64,000 nt of DNA from Myotis daubentonii (GCF_963259705.1 NC_081849.1:52734093-52798092), one strand, 5' to 3'; shown: positions 21,705 to 32,944, counted from the first letter of the stretch. Notes: generated by a model from the letters alone, not told the origin. Translations and numbers: made by a program.

Positions 21705-23280
21705 ATATTTATTCTGCCTTTTGGGAAATTTCTTTTCTCCATCATGTTTTGATAGGTTTTCCCAATATCCAATGTTCTGCTAATAAATGTTTAACAAATG
21801 GCTCTTCAGGGAAAAAAAATCCAAATTTGTAATGTTTACCAATTTCTGTGATATATATTTTTTCACCTTGGCCAAGGTCAATCTACCAATATTATTAAAT
21901 GTTCATCTGGGAAGAAATGCACACTACCCAGCCCAGCTTTCACAAGCCAGCACCAGCTGGCCCTGTCACGCCACTGCAATGCCTGCCTTCCAGAACTACT
22001 TTCAAAGCCTCTGCTATGGAAAAGTTAATGTTTTTGAGGAATATTTTTAAGTATATTAAGTTATCACATTATAAGCATATCTCAGTCTTTTGAACCCATA
22101 AATGACAGTTGTATATTTTTTTCTGACCTATTATGCCTGATTTTATGGTTTAATTTTCAGAAGTACTTATTTTCAAGTTCTTGGGAAGCTCATGGTCATT
22201 GCTTCTGTAGTTTCTTCTCCATACTTTCTAATGTGTTTTCCTATGGCCATCTTCATGAGAATGTCTGAGAAAAGGGGAATTGGAATCAGCATCTTAACAC
22301 ATTCTTCTGGAGAAAGATTGTTAACTGTAGAGAATTTTTGTTCTAAAGGACCTGCCTTTTCCTGAATGATAAAAGTCTATTTGAACATAAAAATGAGCTT
22401 CAATAGAGAACAAATGCAGTCAAAATAGAAGTGGAGAATTGGGGAGTAAGCAATGAAGAGAGTTAGTTTTAAGAGCTCACAGAAATGTAATCTTGATGGA
22501 TTTGACTTTGGAATATGGACTATTTCTTGAAGAAGGTTTTCTTTTCCCTGGTTTTATCACTTAGTAAACAGATTATTTATTGGGCTAGTTCTCTATCATC
22601 AGGTATAGGAGAATCCCCTGGTGAGGTTAAGTTTTATGTAACTACTCCACATGGTGCTAATAAACAGCCAGAATTGAGAACCACTTCCAGCAGGGATCCC
22701 AGATTTCCTTGGTTCATGACACCCACAGTCATTTATTTCCCAAACCCCCTAGGTCAATAAACAAAACAAAACAAAACATGTAAATGTTCTGTTTGGGCAT
22801 TAGTTGCAAGCATTTTAATACATATTTACATAGTAACTTAGCTATGGCTTGAAAAGTTAATGTACATAAATAAAATAAAAAGATATTTCTATTACTTTTT
22901 TAAAAATAACCAGAATTATCAAATAGGGGATGCTGAGGAGTGCATAGTTCCTCAGAATTTGGATTCTGGTTGGAGAGCTCCATGCTTATTTCCTGTTGCA
23001 CAATGACTTCCTCACTGTTCTTGCCTTCCAGAGAGCAACCGGTAAAATCGGACCTTTGAAAAGAGATGATGCCATTGAAAGAAATATAATACGATCATGA
23101 GCTGATACTTTCTGTTTCTCTTGAAAACAAATATCTCAGTATGTCCTTGTAAGCTCTCTGCAGCTCTCTGGGGCACCTTGGCACAGGATTTGGGAACCAG
23201 ACTTACAGAACACATTTTATGTGAATGTCCAAAGCAATGATAAGGGGCACAAAGACCCCAATGGGAGAAAGGATTGTTCA
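21705..23280. other. Unassigned DNA
   Basis: No gene is recognised. An (AAAAC)n patch lies at about 22760-22778. Reading frames of 64-89 codons on either strand have no recognisable domain. Confidence 0.45.
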
Positions 23281-23304
23281 TTACATTTTGATTTTCTCAC
23301 CTTT

Positions 23305-23368
23305 TCAATGATGATGATGCAGCTAATGATGATGATGATGATCATGATCATGATCATGGTGATGATAA
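23305..23368. repeat. (GAT)n / GATCAT microsatellite
   Basis: Imperfect GAT repeats with an internal GATCATGATCAT block that is self-complementary. Confidence 0.9.
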
Positions 23369-23369
23369 A

Positions 23370-23545
23370 AATAACTGACATTTAATAGAATCTATATATT
23401 AATCATTACATTTTCTACATCCTCCCAATTAATTTTCAGTAACAAATCTAAGAAGTTAGGTACTACTACCTTAATTTCTAGGTATGGAAAGTAGAAGCTT
23501 CGAGCTCTAGCTACTTCCCCCTGAAGGTAAGTGGCACAGTTGGAT
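23370..23545 (-). repeat. Probable MIR SINE
   Basis: ATAACTGACATTTAATAGAATC, then GAAGTTAGGTACTACTACC and GGTAAGTGGCACAGTTGG match the order of a reversed MIR at high divergence. Confidence 0.5.
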
Positions 23546-23774
23546 AGGGAAGATGGTTTGCTTGAATTCAGTCTGTGAGATCTGCTTAACAGGGACTTGC
23601 CACCATCATGAGGAATAGAATTGGTGGAGGGTCCTAGTGTCATACAAGTGGGTAGATCAAGAAGTGTTACAATGAGAAAGCAAAGGACGCCTGGCATAAA
23701 TATATATCTTATAGGACTGAATGAGAAAAGCAGTTGCAAAATCCTAGCAATATGGAGGAGTGGAACCCAGGTGT

Positions 23775-23776
<2 letters not shown>

Positions 23777-23813
<37 letters not shown>

Positions 23814-23823
23814 TATGTGTGTA
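23777..23823. repeat. (GT)n microsatellite
   Basis: A GT run with two AT interruptions near its right end. Confidence 0.95.
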
Positions 23824-24080
23824 AATGAAAATACACACATTCATAATCACAGGTTCAGCTAGGGTTATGTCCAGTTGTAAAGGAGAATTAGAAGAAGATA
23901 CAAGACTCAATGTTCTAGGGGAAAAGGTAGATCGTGGTAAAAAAAAAAAAATGGAAGGATAGAGAAAGGACTGCAGTTCCTGTCATCTTATAACTTCTTG
24001 AATGTATTACTATTGCTCTTTACTTGCAATAGTAAAATTCTTTAAAAGTTACATTTTTAAGACTCTAAATCTAGGTTTAT

Positions 24081-24309
24081 CTGTTTTTATTTATTAATAT
24101 GTTTTTAATCAATTTCAGAGAAAGGAAGGGAGAGGAAGAGAAAGATAGAAACACCAATAATGAGAGAGAATCATCTATCGATGCCTCCCGCACTCCTCCT
24201 ACTGGGGATCAAGTCCACAATCTAGAGATGTGCCCTGACCGGGAATCGAACTGTGACCTTGGTTCATGGGTTGATACTCAACCACTGTGCCACACTGCTG
24301 GCTAGGCAT
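24081..24309 (-). mobile_element. VES SINE
   Basis: Reverse-oriented SINE: tail at left, AGAGAAAGGAAGGGAGAGGAAG body, and head GGGAATCGAACTGTGACC with ACCACTGTGCCACACTGCTGGC at right. CTAGGTTTAT occurs on both sides (24071-24080 and 24313-24322), and the match extends a few bases further left with one mismatch. This is the target duplication of L1-driven insertion. Confidence 0.9.
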
Positions 24310-24685
24310 AAAGCTAGGTTTATTTTAAGATAGTTCTGTATCAAGAACACTGTTAAATTTAAACACAAAGAGTTTGCACCAAGGACTTATTTCTTTGAAA
24401 CACCCCCCTCTTTTGGAGCTGTATGTTACTTCAAGCATGTCAGGTTGGGTTCCTGCATGGACTGGGAAAAAAGGCAAAGTTTTTGAGTTGCCTGTGTACC
24501 GCCGAACTCCTGTAATGACAAAGTGCTAATTTGGATTTATAAAGGAATGTCAGAAAATAAAAAGAAGATACATAATGCCAAAAAATATGAAAGTATATGT
24601 TAACTAACTGGTAAACACACCCTAGAGCCTTTATTTGAATGCTTCTCTGAAATTAGACTAGAAAATGACAAAAAGAAGTTATATG

Positions 24686-24897
24686 GCCCTAACCAGTTTG
24701 GCTCAGTGGATAGAGTGTCGGCCTGCGGCCCGAGAGGTCCCAGGTTCGATTCCCGTCAAGGGCATGTACCTTGGTTGCAGGCACATCCCCAGTAGGGGGT
24801 GTGCGGGAGCCAGCTGATTGATGTTTCTCTCTCATTGATGTTTCTAACTATCTCTCTCCTTTCCTCTCTGTAAAAAGATCAATAAAATATATGTAGA
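24686..24897 (+). mobile_element. VES SINE
   Basis: Near-consensus copy: head GCCCTAACCAGTTTGGCTCAG, B-box GGTTCGATTCC, body ending TTTCCTCTCTG, then AATAAAATAT and an A-rich tail. A perfect 16-bp target duplication AAAAAGAAGTTATATG flanks it (24670-24685 and 24898-24913). The low divergence marks it as one of the youngest insertions here. Confidence 0.95.
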
Positions 24898-25099
24898 AAA
24901 AAGAAGTTATATGTTATCAACTCTTCCCTTCCTTCCCTTCCCTGCCTTCCCCTACCCCCCAAAGAGCTGGTATCATAGTCACTAGGCTCTTGGGGCGTGT
25001 GCTGTTAGGCTGTGTTTTCTGTAGGCAATCAACCCCTTTTGAGAACCATGAGCTCTTTCTTTAACTGTATTCACTCAGTGCTTCCCTGTCTTCACCACT

Positions 25100-25200
25100 G
25101 CACTGGCAGGTTTGTTGCACCTCTGTATACTGTGATTTAAATAAGCACAGTCCTGGCACATGGCAGTCATTTAATAAATGTGTTTTGGATGAATTAATAA
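25100..25200 (+). repeat. L2-type LINE 3' end
   Basis: ACAGTCCTGGCACATGGCAG followed by TCATTTAATAAATGTG and TTGGATGAATTAATAA matches the mammalian L2 tail. Confidence 0.65.
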
Positions 25201-25204
25201 AATC

Positions 25205-25895
25205 CATCCCCTATAGATTTACACTATTGCCTAGATCGCTTACTTCGGGTATTTTCAGTTACACCTGTCTAATTGAGCATCTTCGGGTCCCTCTTCTTCC
25301 TGGAAGGCCAGTACAGGCATGCTCTCTTTCTCGTAGCCTCCACTGATTTCTGTAGTTTTACTCCTTCCTTTTCTGTTAGGAGGCTCTTGCTTTGATATTT
25401 CACATAGGATTTGTTTAGCCTTTTGCTATGCATGAATTTGCACATGGGAGTTAAAATGTTTCTTGAATAAGTGAATGAAGGTTCTATTGCTCACTCATAA
25501 GCAGAGATTGTAAAGTACATCAACATATTTTTTAATATCTCTTTCACCATGTAAAACTCAACTTTTTCACTTAGTGTGTGGATAAATAATTGTTTTAAGT
25601 TGTTAATAGGGCAGCTCTTTGTGGTCTAACTTCAGTAAAATTATGAGAGCTTGTCTGACAACATAGTCACACTGCTAATGCTATAATCTACTCTTCTCTC
25701 AAAACCAATCAAATCTAATGTTTTGGAAGGCTTGTGTTATCCACTGCTTCTTTGTTATATTTATCTCCATCCTGTGGACTAATGAGTCATGCCCTATGGA
25801 CTCAAGCGGACAGTTTGATTAAATGCTTGTAAATGAATTTAAGCCCCTTTGGTGTGTGTGTGTGGTGGCATCTGGAACTGAAGTAGATGTTTATA
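25205..25895. other. Unassigned DNA
   Basis: No gene or repeat family is recognised. Confidence 0.45.
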
Positions 25896-25901
25896 AATGT
25901 A

Positions 25902-26369
25902 CTAGAGGCCTGGTGCACAAAAATTTGTGCACTCGGGGGGGGGGGGGGTCCCTCAGCCAGGCCTGTACCCTCTCACAGTCTGGGACCCCTTGGGGGATGA
26001 CCACCAGCTGGCTTAGGCCCGCTCCCCGGGGAATTGGGCCTAAACTGGCAATCAGACATCCCTTTGGCAGCCCGGGAGCCCTCGGGGGATGTCTACTTGC
26101 CAGCGGGGAGCAGGCTTAAGCTTCAGTCGGACATCCTTAGCGCTGCTGAGGAGATGGGAGAGGCTTCCACCACTACCGCTGTACTGGCAGCCGTCAGCCT
26201 GGCTTGTGGCTGAGCAGAGCTCTCTCTGTGGGAGCGCACTGACCACCAGAGGGCAGCTCCTGCATTGAGCGTCTGCCCCCGGGTGGTCAGTGTGTGTCAT
26301 AGTGACCAGTCATTCCCAGTCATTCTGCTGTTAGAGTCAGTTTGCATATTACCCTTTTATTATATAGGA
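25902..26369 (-). mobile_element. Non-autonomous HeliBat-type Helitron
   Basis: The minus-strand 3' end is CTAGAGGCCTGGTGCAC with the strong hairpin GTGCACAAAAATTTGTGCAC. The 5' end at 26369 shows CTTTTATTATATAGGA on the plus strand. Host A and T flank it. It carries CACTGACCACCAGAGGGCAG opposite CCCGGGTGGTCAGTG. A 14-base G run (about 25927-25940) lies just inside the hairpin. It is 468 bp and non-coding. Confidence 0.9.
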
Positions 26370-27136
26370 TAGAGGCCTGGTGCATGGGAGGGGGCCAGCT
26401 GGTTTGCCCTGAAGGGTGTCCTAGATTAGGGTGGGGGTCCCACTTGGGTGCCTGGCCAGCCTGGGTGAGGGGCTGATGGGTGTTTGCAGGCTGGTCACAC
26501 CCCCTTCAGTTGGGGGTCCCCACTGGGGTGCCTGGCCAGCCTGGGTGAGGGGCTGATGGCTGTTTTCAGGCTGGCCACACCCCCTTTAGGGTGGGGGTCC
26601 CCACTGGGGTGCCTGGCCAGTCTGGTTGAGGGGTTGAGGGCTGTTTTCAGGCTGTCCAAGTCTGCCCCCCAGGCAATGAAAGCTCCCAGCCTCTCCTTTT
26701 TTTCTTTTTTTTTTTTTTATTCTGAGATTTATTTACCTTCTATAATTGAAACTTTGTAGCCTTGAGAGGAGCTCAGAGCTGGCTAGGGTGGCAGGAGGGA
26801 AGCTTGGCTTCCTCCATCGCCTGGGGCAACCTAAGCCTCCTGCTTGCTCCAGCTCCGTGGCCACGGCCGGCTGAAAGCAGGTACCTGGGGTTTATTTATC
26901 TTCTATAATTGAAACTTTGTTGCTTTGAGTGGAGCTCAGAGCCGGGGCCCCAGCAGGCGGGATGTTGGCTTCCTCATTGGGGCAAGCAAACCTCCTGCTT
27001 GCTCCAGCTCTCTGGCTGCCGGCCACCATCTTGGTTGGGTTAATTTGCATACAGTCGCTCTGATTGGCTGGTGGGCGTGGCTTAAGGCATGGCAAAGGTA
27101 CAGTCAATTTGCATGTTTGTCTTTTATTAGTGTAGA
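26370..27136 (-). mobile_element. Helitron with internal tandem repeats
   Basis: It abuts the previous Helitron: AGAGGCCTGGTGCATG right after 26370 is a minus-strand 3' end whose CTAG now reads ATAG. Its 5' end is at 27136 (CTTTTATTAGTGTAGA). Inside are three tandem units of about 80 bp (26432-26670) and a duplicated block starting TTATTTACCTTCTATAATTG at about 26729 and about 26893. The right end carries ATTGGCTGG and TTAATTTGCATA blocks shared with the Helitron at 6631. No helicase or Rep coding is present. Confidence 0.8.
26432..26670. repeat. Three ~80-bp tandem repeats
   Basis: Units start at 26432, 26511 and 26592, each with TGGGGGTCCC, GGGTGCCTGGCCAG and a GCTGTTTTCAGGCTG-like end. 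Periods are 79 and 81 bp. A 91-codon plus frame here simply translates the repeats. Confidence 0.9.
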
Positions 27137-27157
27137 TTGTTTAGATCTAAAAATTAT

Positions 27158-27180
27158 ACACACACACACACACACACACA
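27158..27180. repeat. (CA)n microsatellite
   Basis: About 11 CA units, next to the Helitron 5' end. Confidence 0.9.
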
Positions 27181-27184
27181 AATG

Positions 27185-27815
27185 CATATATATGTACTAG
27201 TATACTTTTCAGCATAGGCGAGCTTCCCAATATCATATCCCTGCTTCCTGCAACTCATGCATTGTTCAAATGTTATTTCTCATGCCAGGTAATGTTTATA
27301 AAATCAGCAAGCTTCTTTATTATATAACCTTTATTTTTTTTAAGTAGTAATAGCAATAGCACTTTATAAATAAGGGAAAATTGGAAGAGGAGATTCAATA
27401 TATTGCTTAGATGGGGACCAAATGGTACAATGTGTTTTAATGCAGATTGAAGTCAATTGTATCACCTGATGTGTCTTTCCACACATTCCTTTTGTGTATG
27501 ATAATGCCACTCAGGTGGTGAAGGCAGAGAGGGGACTTGTATAGGTAATGATGCTAATTTGCTTCGCTGCAGGAACAGTGCAAAAGTGCCCTCCAGCATT
27601 TACCATGTTAGAGGGGGAAAGTGATGTGGCGTTTGCTTTAGAAATACATGGTAAAAAGGAAAATTGATCTTTGTCTGTGGTTGTCCTCTTTTGTTGATGC
27701 GGGAACAATATTGAATTGTTTCTGGCAACTACTAATCAATTTCTATCTTCCTCCCGACAGTCTTTGCTGTCATTGTTTGATACTCTTTTATCTCATTTCT
27801 CAGTATATGCTGTAT
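27185..27815. other. Unassigned DNA
   Basis: No gene or repeat family is recognised. Confidence 0.45.
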
Positions 27816-27819
27816 TAGT

Positions 27820-27930
27820 GCTATTCATTCACTCAAATGTTTATTGAGCGCTTACCTTGTGGTCCATACTGCACAAGGTGTTATGGGGAGTAAATATCAG
27901 TGCAGAGGAAGAAGAAAACATAGTTTCCGT
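27820..27930. repeat. Ancient mammalian interspersed repeat (L2-like)
   Basis: ATTCATTCACTCAAATGTTTATTGAGCGCTTACC, followed by a TGCACAAGGTGTTATGGGGAG-like stretch, is the common mammalian 'attcaacaaatatttattgagc' repeat. I cannot assign the subfamily. Confidence 0.5.
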
Positions 27931-27934
27931 CTCA

Positions 27935-28124
27935 AAAAAGATATTCATCTTTCTATAATGAATAACATGATGGTGGATAGCACTTTAACGTGTTTATGAG
28001 GAATGAAATTAATATATCTATTGCCATCTAAATAGAATACATATAAAATCTCTATTTAAGAGTGTACTATAAACTTATCTTCCACGCTTTCCCTACTTTT
28101 TGGCAAATTGTTTCTGATTTCTTT
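27935..28124. other. Unassigned DNA
   Basis: Nothing recognised. Confidence 0.4.
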
Positions 28125-28138
28125 AAAATATAACACTA

Positions 28139-28353
28139 GCCCTGGCTGGTTTGGCTCAGTGGATAGAGCATCAGCATGCAGGCTGTAGGGGCCCAGGTTC
28201 AATTCCAGTCAAGGGTACTTCCCTTGTTGTGGGCTGGGTCCCCAGTAGGGGGCGTGCAGGAGGCAGCAGATCAATGATTCTCTCTCATCATTGATGTTTC
28301 TAACTCTCCCTTTCCCTTCCACTCTGAAATCAATAAAAATATATTTAAAACAT
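28139..28353 (+). mobile_element. VES SINE
   Basis: Head GCCCTGGCTGGTTTGGCTCAG, B-box GGTTCAATTCC, GCGTGCAGGAGGCAGCAG middle and CAATAAAAATATATT tail. A perfect 14-bp duplication AAAATATAACACTA flanks it (28125-28138 and 28354-28367). Confidence 0.95.
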
Positions 28354-28369
28354 AAAATATAACACTAAT

Positions 28370-29260
28370 ATTCAATTAACAGTCTTTATGATAATGTGAT
28401 CTTTTTACCACATCAATATCTTTACCATTAATCCATTAAAATACAGTATTGCATTGCAGTACATTTTTTATCCTCTTTTGGAAAGTATCGTCCATTTTTA
28501 CTAAGCATGGCATTTATAATAGTGATGGAAATAAAATCATTACAAGTTTCTTGTGTTTTTTTTTATTCCCCCTACTATCAGACTCAAATGGGGGTTTTGA
28601 GGTTTCCTGTTCTCTGATACTTGAGGTAATTAGGGGATCTGAAAGAACCTCTGACAGTGATCCATGTAACAAAGAACTGAACCAGTAAAAATCAGGCAGG
28701 GCAAATGTTTGGGCTGGTGAAATTTTAAGAACTGAGCAAATGAATATTATAAACAGAGAAAGAAGGTAGTTGAAATTAGCTGCTAAACAGACTTTGAGGA
28801 GCTATATGAGTAGAGACGAGTTTTACGATATATTTAGAATGCAGGCAATTTATTAACCCTGCTCCTTCTGTCTTCCACCTTCACTTCAACACTTCTTTTG
28901 AAAGACATCAATAAACAAACACATATTTAAGTCATTTAAACACATTGCAGATGAAAATTAGCACAATCAATTACAAGGTAGAAGAACAACAAAGTACTAA
29001 GGTTATTTGGATGCCAAAAAATGGAAAACCATTTTACTCACATATATTCAGCAAGTGTCTACAGCTTCTGTGACTATTTAATAATCAAGCAATGACATTT
29101 TTACTTCTCTAAAAATGTTAAAGAAAAATTCATCCAACAGTTATACAATGCTATATTTTAAACAAATATGAATGATACGTAGGACTTACCTCCAGAGTTT
29201 CCAATGTAAAAGTCTGTGTGTGGCCCAAGCAGCTGTTTTAAAAAATTGCTTAAGTGATTT
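28370..29260. other. Unassigned DNA
   Basis: No gene or repeat family is recognised. A 79-codon plus frame at 28449-28688 has no recognisable domain. Confidence 0.45.
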
Positions 29261-29267
29261 TTATATT

Positions 29268-30190
29268 ATTATTATTTTAATTTATCTTTATTGTTGAAAG
29301 TAATACAGATATACCCCCCCCATAGATCTGTTCTATCTCATACCCGAACAGTGCACTGCCCTCCCCCACCGCACTGCCCTAAGCCTTCATCACACTGTTG
29401 TCTGTGTCCATGGGTTATGCATATATGCATATAAGTTATTTGGTGGTCTCTTCCCATCTCCCCACTCCTCCATCCCACCTTCCCTCTGAGATTTGACAGT
29501 CTGTTCCATGTTTCTATGTCTCTGGATCTATTTTGTTCAGTTTATTTTGTTCATTAGATTCCACATGCGAGTGAGATCATGTGATATTTGTCTTTCTCTA
29601 ACTGGTTTATTTCACTTAACATAATAATACTCTCCAGGTCCCTCCATGCTGTCTCAAAGGGTAAGAGATCCTTCTTTTTTACTGTTGCATAGTATCCCAT
29701 GGTGTAAATGTAACACATCTTTTTTATCCCCTTATCTACTGATGGGCACTTGGGCTGCATCCAGATCTTAGCTATTGTAAATTGTGCTGCTATGAACATA
29801 GGGGTGCATATATTCTTTCTGATTGATGTTTTGGGTTTTTAAGGACATGTTCTTAGAAGTAGGATCACTGGGTCAAATGGGAATTCCATATTTAAGTTTT
29901 TGAGAAAACACCATACTGCTCTCCACAGTGGTCGCACCAGTTTGCATTCCCAACAACAGTGCCCTTTTCTCTACATCCTTGCTAGCACTTGTCATTTGTT
30001 GATTTGTTGAGGATAGCCATTCTGACAGGTTTGAAGTGATACCTCATTGTCGTTTTGATTTGCATCTCTCAGATGATTAGTGACGCTGAGCACTTTTTCA
30101 TATGTCTCTTGACTTTCTGTATGTCCACTGTGGAGAAGTGTCTATTTAGGTCCTTTGCCCATTTTTAATTGGATTATTTGTCTTCCTTTT
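29268..30190 (-). mobile_element. LINE-1, 3' part of ORF2 plus 3' UTR
   Basis: Reading in reverse, 30190 to about 29550 encodes the last ~200 residues of ORF2, the region after the reverse transcriptase. The final 81 codons are intact (29554-29799) and contain the Pro-Lys-Cys-Pro-Ser motif, a Tyr-Ile-Tyr-Thr-Met-Gly-Tyr-Tyr segment and a Lys-Tyr-His-Met-Ile-Ser-Leu end. The 3' UTR follows (29549-29280), C-rich in the given strand, then the tail. The 5' end is truncated and upstream codons carry breaks, so it is dead. It is the best-preserved L1 in the window. Confidence 0.85.
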
Positions 30191-30194
30191 GTTG

Positions 30195-30520
30195 AGTTGT
30201 TTTTAAATTTTTAAAAATATTCTTCTTTGTGCATATTTGTATGAATATGCATATAAAATGTATTAATTTTCATGTAGATACATTCAGACAGTACTTCTTT
30301 AATAACTTAACCAATCTTATTATGAAATTACAATTATATAGTGTAACTCCAAACAATAAAAACCACAAAATTAAAAAGTCCAGTAATTAATTATTCCCCT
30401 TTATATCCATGTGTCTTGGGTATACTTAATAATGGCCCCATTTAATACTTTCCTTGTTTGTACTTATAAATTTGTTATTCTTATTACCATCATGTTTTTT
30501 TCCTTTCATCAAACTGTGAT
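30195..30520. other. Unassigned DNA
   Basis: Nothing recognised. Confidence 0.4.
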
Positions 30521-30530
30521 TTACCATTAC

Positions 30531-30704
30531 CTTTTAAAATTTTTATCTATTGATTTTGAGAGAGAGAACCATCAATTTGTTGCTCCGCTTATTTATGCAT
30601 TCATTGGCTGCTTCTTGTATGTGCCCTGTCTGGAGATCAAACCCCAAACCTTATCTAGCATGTGGAAATGAGGCTCTAACCAACTGAACTACCCAGCCAG
30701 GGCC
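30531..30704 (-). mobile_element. VES-like SINE, shortened
   Basis: A reversed SINE with ATTGATTTTGAGAGAGAGAAC near the tail and AACCAACTGAACTACCCAGCCAGGGC at the head. ACCATTAC flanks it on both sides (30523-30530 and 30705-30712). It is more diverged and shorter than the other copies. Confidence 0.8.
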
Positions 30705-30714
30705 ACCATTACTT

Positions 30715-31470
30715 ATTTAATTACATACCACTCATTCCAGATCACAGCTCAGCACTCATAAGTACCTTGTTACAGAAAACGCATGTGCATTCATATATGC
30801 ACACAAAGGTGCACAGTTAAAATCAGGTAGGTGCTCTCTGGGTATAGTTCTTAAGATTGGGAACATACAAAATATATAGTTAAATATTTGTTTTAGAGTT
30901 GAGAATGCTGAGCCTCAGAGATTTTTGTTTCCTTACCAAATATCACACAGCTGGATGGTCATAGTACAAAAACGCACTGTCTCTAGTTTCCAGCTGTATA
31001 ACTTGCTATGCAGAGTCCTGTATGAATAAATTGTACATGTATATAGTTGGAAACATTTAAAAAGAAGAGATTCCCCAAAGTTCCTAGAGACATTGTATTA
31101 GAGATAACACCGTATTAGAAATGCAACCTCAAGTAAAACAATGATATAAATATTATAGTTCTAATCAAATTTGATTTCAATAAAATCATCCACAGATTCT
31201 CTTTTGTCTGCTGCTGTGTTATAATTTCATTGCTTTTGTTTTCTGTTTGGTCCCTTGAGATTCAATTTTTATTCAGTTGATAATTTTATTGATCAACTAG
31301 GGCCCTCTCTTAAAATTATATTTTTTCATCAATAATCTGAAAATATCACAACTCTATTGTCTTCAGCTTCTGACAGTGTTATTTAGACGCAATTAATACA
31401 TGTGAACTTGGTTTCCCTAGGTACAGAATTCCAAGTTACTCCCTATACGAGAGTATGTTAGAATGTATCT
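30715..31470. other. Unassigned DNA
   Basis: No gene or repeat family is recognised. Confidence 0.45.
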
Positions 31471-31477
31471 AAATATA

Positions 31478-32095
31478 TAGAAGCCTAAGTGACCGAAGGA
31501 CCGGTCAACTGGTAGCTATATGCGCACTGACCACCAGGGGGCAGACGCTCAATGCAGGAGCTGTCCCCTGGTGGTCAGTGCGCTCCCACAGCGGGAGCAC
31601 CGCTCAGCTGACTGGGTGCCAGATTCAGGGCTCATGGCTGGTGAGATTCAGTGCAGGCCTCTCACACCTCCACAGTGGGGCCAGGATGAGCAACGGCACC
31701 TGGCCTGGGCTCGGGCTCCTCCCTGGCTGCCTGCCACTTCGCACACTACTATATACCTCAGGGGGTTGTTGGACTGCCATTTTCGGCCTGATCCCTGCAG
31801 ACCAGGCCGAAACAGGCAGTCTGACATCTCCCGAGGGGACCTGGATTGTGAGAGGGCGCAGGTCAGGCTGATGGACCCCACCGATGCATGAAATTCTGCA
31901 AGAGTAGGCCTTTGCAGCTGTGGCGGCTGCCTGGATCCCTCCCTCACAGCCGAGGCAGCTGCCTCGATCCCTTGCAGACATGGTGGCTGCCTGGATCTCC
32001 TGGCTGCAGCCCAGGCTTCAGCTGGAAGGTCATCTGGAAGGAGTTCCAGAAGGATGTCTGGTCTAATTAACATATTATGCTTTTATTATTATAGA
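31478..32095. mobile_element. Chimeric Helitron with a 5' end on both sides
   Basis: The left end is plus-oriented and 5'-like (TCTAAATATATAGAAGCC), followed by the CACTGACCACCAGGGGGCAG and CCCCTGGTGGTCAGTG blocks and a hairpin-like GATGCATGAAATTCTGCA at about 31883. Instead of ending, the sequence runs on as GAGTAGGCC, as in the minus-strand Helitron at 6631 (AGAATAGGCC). It finishes with a reversed 5' end, TTATGCTTTTATTATTATAGA, at 32095. Host A and T flank it. GGCGGCTGCCTGGATC-type text is repeated three times at about 31923-32005. Confidence 0.7.
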
Positions 32096-32099
32096 TAGA

Positions 32100-32718
32100 T
32101 AAGAGAATTTTAAAATGGCACCAGCTGTGTCTGCATCTTTTTAAGTTTGGCTAATCAGTAAGTTAATATGCCACCATTTCTTTATCCAGAAGATGTATAT
32201 TGGATAGCATTTTCTGTTACTTGGTGTTTAATTAAAGTCTTTTGAATTGAAATTTACTTACAAAATACAATCTTAATTTCCTGAATAACTCTCTCTCTCT
32301 CTCTGACATTTTGGTGTCAAACCTTCCTTCCATAAATTCCTTCCCATGAGAAGGAGAGGAGATTCTTTTCCAATAAATCATTGAGGCTTCATAGTACAGA
32401 ATGTATGAGAGGAAGAGCAAGTGTGAAGTCAGGGTCCACAATATCACTTTTGACTTCATATAAAGGTCAACTGTATTAATCAGCATTTTCCAGAGTGCTA
32501 GATTCGGTTCACTTTAAGCTGTACATGAAGTTAAAATTTTCTAGTTATCATGTAATTTCCAGTCTTACTATCAGAGATTTTAGAAATAATATACCAAGCT
32601 ACAGCTTTCATCAGTATAGCAAAGGTAGTTAGATATTGAGAGGTTCAAGCCATGAATGTGACTCATTCCTAGTGAAATTAATCTGAGAGCAAAATAGGAT
32701 TCCAGAGTCCCATTTGCT
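32100..32718. other. Unassigned DNA
   Basis: A short (CT)n patch lies at about 32289-32304. An 84-codon minus frame has no recognisable domain. Confidence 0.45.
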
Positions 32719-32726
32719 AGTCTTTT

Positions 32727-32944
32727 TAAAAATCTATAAATTTTTTTATTGATTTCAGAGAGTAAGGGAGAGGTAGAGAGAAACAGAAACATCAGTGATG
32801 AGAGAGAATCTTTGACTGGCTGTCCCCTGCCTGTCCAACACTGGAGATCAAGCCTGCAACCCAGGCATGTGTCCTGACTAGGTATCAAACCTCAACCTCC
32901 TGGTTCATAGGTTGATGCCCACCCACTGAACCACGCCGGCTGGG
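32727..32944 (-). mobile_element. VES SINE
   Basis: Reversed copy: TTTTTTATTGATTTCAGAGAG tail side, AGGTAGAGAGAAACAGAAAC body, CTGAACCACGCCGGCTGGG head. AGTCTTT-like text on both sides suggests a weak target duplication. Confidence 0.85.

Noticed and set aside
23392..23910. 172-codon minus-strand frame, longest in the window
   Set aside because: It crosses a (GT)n microsatellite (His-Thr repeats) and a MIR remnant, and has no domain; it is chance plus low complexity.
24686..24790. tRNA-like sequence with A- and B-box, possible tRNA gene
   Set aside because: It is the tRNA-related head of a VES SINE with tail and target duplications; the cloverleaf is not maintained. The same holds for the other SINEs.
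29554..29799. Functional L1 ORF2
   Set aside because: Only the C-terminal end is present; the endonuclease and reverse transcriptase regions are missing from this copy.
31625..32073. 118-, 141- and 123-codon frames on both strands
   Set aside because: All fall within the chimeric Helitron, overlap each other on both strands and contain no Rep or helicase motif.
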